This document shows positions 14,099 to 18,869 of a stretch of DNA of 22,055 nucleotides, one piece after another. Below the pieces are notes generated by a model. That model searched no databases and was not told the origin of the DNA. It saw nothing but the letters and a program-made list of their open reading frames with translations. Numbering within the stretch: the stretch's first letter is position 1; each line of letters opens with the position of its first letter. Made by a program: the position numbers and the translations under genes. This stretch comes from CAXYVC01 sp964292295 (lineage in GTDB: Bacteria; Acidobacteriota; Holophagae; Holophagales; Holophagaceae): NCBI GenBank assembly GCA_964292295.1, contig CAXYVC010000036.1, positions 1 through 22,055 on the forward strand. The letters are read 5' to 3'.

Positions 14099-14422
14099 TT
14101 AGCGGTTGGTCCGGCTGAACACCTTGATCTCCACGTCAACCCCCGCAGGGAGGTCGAGACGCATGAGCGTATCCACGGTGTTCTGGGTGGGGTTCAGGAT
14201 GTCGAGAAGGCGCTTGTGGGTCCGGATCTCGAACTGGTCGCGGCTCTTCTTGTCCACGTGGGGAGACCGGTTCACCGTGTACTTGTTGATCCGGGTGGGG
14301 AGGGGGATGGGCCCCGCCACCTGGGCACCGGTGCGCTTCGCGGTCTCGACGTTCTCGCGGGTGCTCTGGTCGAGCAGGCGGTGATCGAAGGCTCGCAGAC
14401 GGATGCGAATGTTGTCCTTCAT
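14099..14422 (-). CDS. rpsJ: 30S ribosomal protein S10 (uS10)
   Basis: Protein uS10 (NusE), 107 residues, which also works with NusB in transcription antitermination. It starts MKDNIRIRLRAFDHRLLDQS, then GAQVAGPIPLPTRINKYTVN (about 34-53) with the SPHVDKKSRDQFEIRTHKRL run (about 55-74), all family hallmarks. The frame stays open further upstream, but only the ATG at 14422 gives the family N-terminus, with GGAGTGAGC before it. It is the first gene of the S10 cluster; a promoter lies about 95 bases upstream. Confidence 0.98.
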   Translation of the reverse strand: MKDNIRIRLRAFDHRLLDQSTRENVETAKRTGAQVAGPIPLPTRINKYTVNRSPHVDKKSRDQFEIRTHKRLLDILNPTQNTVDTLMRLDLPAGVDVEIKVFSRTNR

Positions 14423-14511
14423 GCTCACTCCATTGGGACGGACGGGCCGTCCATAGACGTGGGGCGCTGACCGCCCGTGATGTGAAATGCGTCCCGTTGA
14501 CAGGGACAGGG
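14423..14511 (-). promoter_or_regulatory. S10 cluster 5' leader
   Basis: About 89 bases of leader are inferred between the predicted transcription start and rpsJ. It contains a 5-bp hairpin at 14491-14507 (GTCCC and its complement, 7-base loop) near the 5' end. A near-perfect palindrome GGACGGGCCGTCC lies at 14440-14452, about 18 bases before the start codon. It could be an autoregulatory leader (L4 plays that role in E. coli), but it shows no clear resemblance to the enterobacterial leader. Confidence 0.4.
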
Positions 14512-14517
14512 CTTTCC

Positions 14518-14545
14518 AGGATAGCAAAAGCCGGTGCAATGGCAA
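14518..14545 (-). promoter_or_regulatory. Sigma-70-type promoter of the S10 cluster
   Basis: On the minus strand: -35 TTGCCA (14545-14540, five of six consensus bases), a 16-base spacer, and -10 TATCCT (14523-14518, four of six) preceded by TGC, an extended -10. Just upstream is an A/T-rich stretch, GAAAATTCAAAAAG (14561-14548), that looks like an UP element in otherwise GC-rich sequence. Predicted start is near 14511. It is the best promoter I can see in the window. Confidence 0.7.
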
Positions 14546-14605
14546 CGGCTTTTTGAATTTTCAAGGCACCCCTGGGGGTCACCCCCCGGAAGAACCGCGT
14601 ATCAG

Positions 14606-14699
14606 GAGGCCTCGACCCTGGCGGGTCTCGGACGGCCTCACCCCCTCGGAAGGGGGCTGTAGCAAGCACCCGGGCCCGGCTCCTGGAGAACCGGGCCCG
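14606..14699 (-). terminator. Hairpins downstream of fusA
   Basis: Three stems follow the fusA stop. The first has 9-bp arms at 14671-14679 and 14691-14699 (CGGGCCCGG type). The second is a 6-bp stem with a 4-base loop at 14641-14656 (CCCCCT and complement). The third is a composite stem at 14606-14639 with outer GAGGCC and inner GACCC arms. No U-run follows any of them, so termination is plausible rather than certain. The rest of the gap up to the S10 promoter (14562-14605) holds G-run/C-run repeats and no gene; tuf is absent. Confidence 0.5.
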
Positions 14700-14712
14700 A
14701 GAAAGGCCGGCG

Positions 14713-16821
14713 TCAGGCAGAGCCCTTCGCCTTGGCCACGATCTCCTCGGCCACGTTGCGCGGGGCCTCGTCGTAGTGGCTGAACTGCATGGTGTAGGAG
14801 GCGCGCCCCTGGCTCATGGAGCGCAGGGCGGTGGAGTAGGCGAACATCTCGGCGAGGGGCACCTTGGCGGTCACGACCTTCGTGCCGGCGCGGTCCTCCA
14901 TGTTCTCGATGCGGCCGCGGCGGCTGTTCAGGTTGCCGATCACGTCGCCCATGTAGTCCTCGGGGGTCTCGACCTCCACCGACATGATGGGCTCGAGGAG
15001 GACGGGGCTCGCCTTCTCGGCGGCGTTCTTGAAGCCCATGGAGCCCGCGATCTTGAACGCCATCTCGGAGCTGTCCACCTCGTGGTAGCTGCCGTCGAAG
15101 AGGGTGATCTTGATGTCCACCACCGGGTAGCCCGCGAGCACGCCGGAGGTCATCGCCTCCTGGATGCCCTGGTCCACCGGCTTGATGTATTCCTTGGGGA
15201 TCACGCCGCCCTTGATGTCGTTGACGAACTCGTAGCCCTTCCCGGCCTCCTGGGGCTCCAGGACGATCTTGACGTGGCCGTACTGGCCGCGGCCGCCGCT
15301 CTGGCGAACGAACTTGCCCTCGGCCTCCACCCGCTTGCGGACGGTCTCGCGGTAGGCCACCTGCGGCTTGCCGACGTTGGCGTCGACCTTGAACTCGCGC
15401 ATGAGGCGATCGACGATGATCTCGAGGTGCAGCTCACCCATGCCGGCGATGATGGTCTGCCCGGTCTCGACGTCCGTGCTCACCTGGAAGGTGGGGTCCT
15501 CCTGGGCCAGGCGGCTCAGGGCGATGCCCATCTTCTCCTGGTCCTGCTTGGTCTTGGGCTCGATGGAGACCTGGATGACAGGGTCGGGGAACTCCATGCT
15601 CTCGAGGACGACCGGATGGGCCTCGTCGCAGATGGTCTGGCCCGTGAGGACCTCCTTGAAGCCCACGGCGGCGCCGATGTCGCCCGTGCGGACCTCCTCG
15701 ATCTCCTCGCGCTTGTTCGCGTGCATCTGGAGCAGGCGGCCGACGCGCTCGCGACGGCCCTTCGCGGTGTTGTAGACCATCGCGCCGCTGGTCATCACGC
15801 CGGAGTAGACGCGGATGAAGGCCAGGCTGCCCACGAAGGGGTCGGCCATGATCTTGAAGATCAGGGCACTGAAGGGCTCGTCGTCGCTGGCCTTGCGCTC
15901 GGCGGGATTGCCGTCCGCGTCGTGGCCCATGACGGGCGGGATGTCGAGGGGGCTCGGCATGTAGCTGACGACCGCGTCGAGCAGGGGCTGGACACCCTTG
16001 TTCTTGAAGGCGCTGCCGCAGCAGACGGGCGTGAAGGTGAGGTCGATGCACCCGCGGCGGATGGCAGTGCGGATCTCGTCCTCCGTGAGCCCCTCGCCGC
16101 CGAGGTACTTCTCCATCAGGTGCTCGTCCGTCTCGGCGACCATCTCGAGCATGTGCTCGCGCCAGGTCTGGGCCGTCTCCACCAGCTCCGCAGGGATCTC
16201 GCCCACGATGGGCTGGAAGCCCTTGTCGCCCTCGGAGAAGGTGAGGGCCTGCATGGTCACCAGGTCCACCACGCCCTTGAGGTTGTCCTCGGCGCCGATG
16301 GGGATCTGGATGGGCATGGGGCGCGCCTTCAGCCGGGTCTTCATCATCTCAATGACCCGGAAGAAGTCGGCGCCGGTGCGGTCCATCTTGTTGACGAACG
16401 CGAGGCGGGGCACCCGGTACTTGTTGGCCTGGCGCCAGACCGTCTCGGACTGGGGCTGCACGCCGCCCACGGCGCAGAACACGGCAACGGCACCGTCCAG
16501 CACGCGCAGGCTGCGCTCCACCTCAGCCGTGAAGTCCACGTGGCCGGGCGTGTCGATAATGTTGATCCGGTGCTCCACGTCCTTGTACTGCCCCGTCAGC
16601 GGCGACCAGGCAGCCGTGATGGCGGCAGAGGTGATCGTGATGCCGCGCTCCTGCTCCTGGACCATCCAGTCGGTGGTCGCGGCGCCGTCGTGGACCTCGC
16701 CGATCTTGTGGATCTTGCCGGTGTAGAAGAGGATGCGCTCCGTGGTCGTCGTCTTGCCCGCATCGATGTGGGCCATGATGCCGATGTTGCGGTAGCGCTC
16801 GAGAGGGGTCGTACGGGCCAC
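14713..16821 (-). CDS. fusA: Elongation factor G
   Basis: Translocase GTPase EF-G, 702 residues (E. coli 704). G-domain motifs: AHIDAGKTT at 17-25 (P-loop), RGITITSAA (switch I), DTPGHVDF (switch II), NKMD, and CGSAFKNKGVQ. Domains II-V follow, with SGGRGQYGHVKIVLEPQ in domain IV and NLNSRRGRIENMEDR in domain V. The start is GTG at 16821, giving (M)ARTTPLERYRNIGI, with AGGAGG 5 bases upstream. The frame continues 25 codons further up, but that part is not family-like and covers the ribosome-binding site. A terminator-like hairpin lies between rpsG and this gene, and tuf does not follow it. Confidence 0.98.
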   Translation of the reverse strand: MARTTPLERYRNIGIMAHIDAGKTTTTERILFYTGKIHKIGEVHDGAATTDWMVQEQERGITITSAAITAAWSPLTGQYKDVEHRINIIDTPGHVDFTAEVERSLRVLDGAVAVFCAVGGVQPQSETVWRQANKYRVPRLAFVNKMDRTGADFFRVIEMMKTRLKARPMPIQIPIGAEDNLKGVVDLVTMQALTFSEGDKGFQPIVGEIPAELVETAQTWREHMLEMVAETDEHLMEKYLGGEGLTEDEIRTAIRRGCIDLTFTPVCCGSAFKNKGVQPLLDAVVSYMPSPLDIPPVMGHDADGNPAERKASDDEPFSALIFKIMADPFVGSLAFIRVYSGVMTSGAMVYNTAKGRRERVGRLLQMHANKREEIEEVRTGDIGAAVGFKEVLTGQTICDEAHPVVLESMEFPDPVIQVSIEPKTKQDQEKMGIALSRLAQEDPTFQVSTDVETGQTIIAGMGELHLEIIVDRLMREFKVDANVGKPQVAYRETVRKRVEAEGKFVRQSGGRGQYGHVKIVLEPQEAGKGYEFVNDIKGGVIPKEYIKPVDQGIQEAMTSGVLAGYPVVDIKITLFDGSYHEVDSSEMAFKIAGSMGFKNAAEKASPVLLEPIMSVEVETPEDYMGDVIGNLNSRRGRIENMEDRAGTKVVTAKVPLAEMFAYSTALRSMSQGRASYTMQFSHYDEAPRNVAEEIVAKAKGSA

Positions 16822-16870
16822 GGAGGCCTCCTGATGGGTGTGTCGAAGAACCGGGTGCAGCGGAAGGAGC

Positions 16871-16908
16871 GAATCAAAAGCCGGGGCCGATCCCACGATC
16901 GGCCCCGG
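16871..16908 (-). terminator. Terminator-like hairpin between rpsG and fusA
   Basis: A perfect 12-bp GC-rich stem, arms 16881-16892 and 16897-16908 (CCGGGGCCGATC and complement), has a 4-base loop and is followed on the minus strand by CTTTTGATTC. It lies 17 bases after the rpsG stop and about 60 bases before the fusA start. Stem plus T-run is the classical intrinsic terminator form, yet I find no convincing promoter between it and fusA, so it may act as a partial attenuator that lowers fusA relative to rpsL-rpsG. Confidence 0.75.
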
Positions 16909-16925
16909 TGATCAGCATCGGATGA

Positions 16926-17396
16926 CTACCAGCGGAAGTGGGCGAAGGCCTTGTTGGCCTCGGCCATCTTGTGGACGTCGTCCTTCTTCTTGATGGCGGC
17001 GCCGCGCATGTTCATGGCGTCCAGGATCTCGCCGGCCAGCTTGTCGCGCATGGTGCGCTCGCCGCGGGCGGCGGAGTAGGTCTTGAGCCAACGCATGGCC
17101 AGGGACTGGCGGCGGCTCTGGGGCACCTCGATGGGCACCTGGTAGGTGGCGCCACCCACGCGGCGGCTCTTCACCTCGACCACGGGCTTGATGTTGTTCA
17201 GCGCCTTCTCGAAGGCCTCCATGGGAGCTTCGCCGCTCTTCTTGGAGACGATTTCCAGCGCGCCGTAGAGGATGCGCTCGGCGGTGGACTTCTTGCCGCG
17301 CTCCATCAGCACGTTGACGAACTTGGTGATGACGACGCTGTTGTAGACGGGATCGGGAAGGATCTCGCGCTTGGCGGGGGTGCTACGACGGGACAT
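16926..17396 (-). CDS. rpsG: 30S ribosomal protein S7 (uS7)
   Basis: Head-assembly protein uS7, 156 residues, the standard length. It starts MSRRSTPAKREILPDPVYNS, then VTKFVNVLMERGKKSTAERI-like (here VITKFVNVLMERGKKSTAER), VEVKSRRVGGATYQVPIEV (about 75-93) and RRQSLAMRWLKTYSAARGER. AGGAGG is 8 bases before the ATG, and only 10 bases separate it from rpsL. In E. coli the S7 repressor site lies in a roughly 100-base rpsL-rpsG gap; there is no room for that here. Confidence 0.98.
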   Translation of the reverse strand: MSRRSTPAKREILPDPVYNSVVITKFVNVLMERGKKSTAERILYGALEIVSKKSGEAPMEAFEKALNNIKPVVEVKSRRVGGATYQVPIEVPQSRRQSLAMRWLKTYSAARGERTMRDKLAGEILDAMNMRGAAIKKKDDVHKMAEANKAFAHFRW

Positions 17397-17406
17397 GGGC
17401 GGCCTC

Positions 17407-17796
17407 CTACTTCTTCGCCGCCGCGGCCTTCGGCCGCTTGGCGCCGTACTTGGAGCGGGACTGGTTGCGGTTCGCGACGCCGGTGGCGTCCAGCGTGCCG
17501 CGCACCACGTGGTAGCGCACGCCCGGCAGGTCCTTCACACGGCCGCCCCGGATGAGGACGATGCTGTGCTCCTGCAGGTTGTGGCCCACGCCCGGAATGT
17601 AGGTGGTGCACTCGATGCCGTTGGTGAGACGGACACGGGCCACCTTGCGAAGCGCGGAGTTCGGCTTCTTGGGGGTGGTGGTGAAGACGCGCGTGCAGAC
17701 GCCGCGCTTCTGGGGGCAGGCCTCGAGCGCAGGGCTCTTGGTCTTATTCTCGAAAGTCTCCCGCCCATGGCGGATGAGCTGATTGATGGTTGGCAC
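17407..17796 (-). CDS. rpsL: 30S ribosomal protein S12 (uS12)
   Basis: Decoding-centre protein uS12, 129 residues. It shows LEACPQKRGVCTRVFTTTPK, then KPNSALRKVARVRLTNG, PGVGHNLQEHSIVLIRGGRV and KDLPGVRYHVVRGTLDATGV. Lys43 is the wild-type residue in PKKPNS; the aspartate that RimO modifies in some bacteria is present in KDLPG. The start is GTG at 17796 (family-like (M)PTINQLIRHG) with GGAGG 7 bases upstream; no in-frame ATG lies nearby upstream. It is first of rpsL-rpsG-fusA and preceded by a likely promoter. Confidence 0.98.
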   Translation of the reverse strand: MPTINQLIRHGRETFENKTKSPALEACPQKRGVCTRVFTTTPKKPNSALRKVARVRLTNGIECTTYIPGVGHNLQEHSIVLIRGGRVKDLPGVRYHVVRGTLDATGVANRNQSRSKYGAKRPKAAAAKK

Positions 17797-17936
17797 TCCA
17801 ACCTCCGTGATGGGGCGCCGCTGGCGCCAGGGCCCGAGAGGTCGATCACCGGAACGGCGGCGACGTCGGACGGAACGAATACAAGCCCGGGAAACCCGGG
17901 AACCTTCTATGGTAGCCGCAAGGGTCGGAGAGGCAA
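17797..17936 (-). promoter_or_regulatory. Promoter and leader of the str cluster
   Basis: On the minus strand, -35 TTGCCT (17936-17931) and -10 TACCAT (17914-17909) are separated by 16 bases, each four of six consensus bases. They sit just after the fmdB stop. The predicted leader is about 106 bases. It begins with CCCGGG-TTT-CCCGGG (17886-17900), able to form a 6-bp stem at the very 5' end, and later has GGCGCC-AGC-GGCGCC (17814-17828), shortly before the rpsL ribosome-binding site. No gene is visible. The leader hairpins may be regulatory (inference). Confidence 0.5.
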
Positions 17937-17943
17937 GGGGAAT

Positions 17944-18228
17944 TCAGGCCTTGGAGGCCGCGCAGGCGCACCCGCCGCAGCAGGCGTGGGACGGGGCGGG
18001 CGCCGGAGCGGAAGCCGCGGGAGCCGCCGTGGCGGCCTGACCGCTGGCCCCGTAGCCCTGGGCGAACCACCCCCCGCCGGCCAGGCTGAAGGCGGCCACG
18101 GAAAGCTGGCGCTTCATGCCGTTCGGGGCCCGACAGGCGGGGCAGTCGTGGGCCTCCGGGGCCGACAGGGACTCGAGCCTCTCCTCCGTGTCCCCGCAAG
18201 CTTCACAACGGTACTCGTAGAGTGGCAT
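17944..18228 (-). CDS. FmdB-type zinc-ribbon protein with cysteine-rich tail
   Basis: A small protein of 94 residues. Residues 1-40 are an FmdB/CxxC_CXXC zinc ribbon: MPLYEYRCEACG with Cys8 and Cys11, then CPAC with Cys29 and Cys32. A middle segment (GGGWFAQGYGASG) and an Ala/Pro-rich linker (about 65-80) lead to a cysteine-rich end, HACCGGCACAASKA, which is not part of the common ribbon. Family members are often annotated as putative regulators on weak evidence; the true role is unknown. GAGGAT precedes the ATG. It is cotranscribed in direction with rpsL but separated by 147 bases that hold the str promoter, and it diverges from rfaE2. Confidence 0.85.
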   Translation of the reverse strand: MPLYEYRCEACGDTEERLESLSAPEAHDCPACRAPNGMKRQLSVAAFSLAGGGWFAQGYGASGQAATAAPAASAPAPAPSHACCGGCACAASKA

Positions 18229-18251
18229 GGCATCCTCGTTGTCAGTGCGGT

Positions 18252-18269
18252 CTGCGGCCTTCGCCGCAG
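18252..18269. repeat. Hairpin in the fmdB/rfaE2 divergent spacer
   Basis: The 66-base spacer between the divergent fmdB and rfaE2 starts holds a perfect 7-bp inverted repeat, CTGCGGC-CTTC-GCCGCAG. It could be a protein-binding palindrome or an RNA hairpin in either leader. I see no clear -10/-35 pair in this short spacer, although both genes need a promoter around here. Confidence 0.4.
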
Positions 18270-18294
18270 TCCTTCAGGTTAGCACCGGAGTCCC

Positions 18295-18822
18295 ATGCCT
18301 GCCCTCGACCGCTTCTACCCCAATGCGGCGGCCTTCCTGGCTGCCTTCCCGGAACGTCCGGGGCGGCTCTGCTTCACCAACGGATGCTTCGACCTGCTGC
18401 ACCCCGGCCACGTCCAGTATCTCGACGAGGTGCGTGCCCTCGGCGACTTCCTGGTGGTGGGTCTCAACAGCGACGCCAGCGTGCGCCGCCTGAAGGGCCC
18501 CTCGCGCCCCCTCCAGGACGCCTGGGCGCGGGCACGGGTCCTTCTCGGCCTGCGCAGCGTGGACGCCGTGGTCTGCTTCGAGGAGGACACGCCCCTCGCG
18601 CTCATCCAGGCTCTCCAGCCGGACCTCCTGGCCAAGGGGGGCGACTACCGGCCGGAGGACGTCGTCGGCCGCGAGGCCGTGGAAGCCCACGGCGGGCGCC
18701 TGGTGCTCCTACCCTTCCTGCCGGGGCACAGCACCAGCCTCATCGAGGCCCGCATCCGCAGTGGACAGGGCGTGTCGATCCCCGACGCCCTTGCGGTTGC
18801 CCCCTGCCAGGGCCCACGATAG
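18295..18822 (+). CDS. rfaE2: D-glycero-beta-D-manno-heptose 1-phosphate adenylyltransferase (RfaE domain II)
   Basis: A nucleotidyltransferase of 175 residues that, by family, activates heptose 1-phosphate with ATP to give ADP-heptose for LPS core or glycan building. Motifs: FTNGCFDLLHPGHVQYLDEV with the catalytic HPGH (about 27-46), VVGLNSDASVRRLKGPSRPL (about 54-73), DLLAKGGDYRPEDVVGREAV (about 109-128), and GHSTSLIEARI near the end (the usual STS motif). It is the stand-alone second half of HldE; no kinase half is in the window. GGAG is 6 bases before the ATG. The SLBB export gene follows 47 bases later on the same strand. Confidence 0.9.
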   Translation: MPALDRFYPNAAAFLAAFPERPGRLCFTNGCFDLLHPGHVQYLDEVRALGDFLVVGLNSDASVRRLKGPSRPLQDAWARARVLLGLRSVDAVVCFEEDTPLALIQALQPDLLAKGGDYRPEDVVGREAVEAHGGRLVLLPFLPGHSTSLIEARIRSGQGVSIPDALAVAPCQGPR

Positions 18823-18869
18823 GACATTCAAGCCGCACTTCGAATCCCGTGCCGCACATGAGGTCTTTG

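Noticed and set aside
16822..16896. 25-codon N-terminal extension of fusA
   Set aside because: It covers the AGGAGG ribosome-binding site and lacks EF-G similarity; the GTG at 16821 gives the family N-terminus.
14776..16911. 711-codon plus-strand open frame opposite fusA
   Set aside because: Shadow of EF-G with His/Leu/Asp/Gly-rich translation; the minus-strand frame carries all EF-G motifs.
18222..18869. Upstream extension of the SLBB frame across rfaE2
   Set aside because: The translation is Arg/Pro/Gly-rich noise in another frame of rfaE2; the signal peptide and ribosome-binding site fix the start at 18870.
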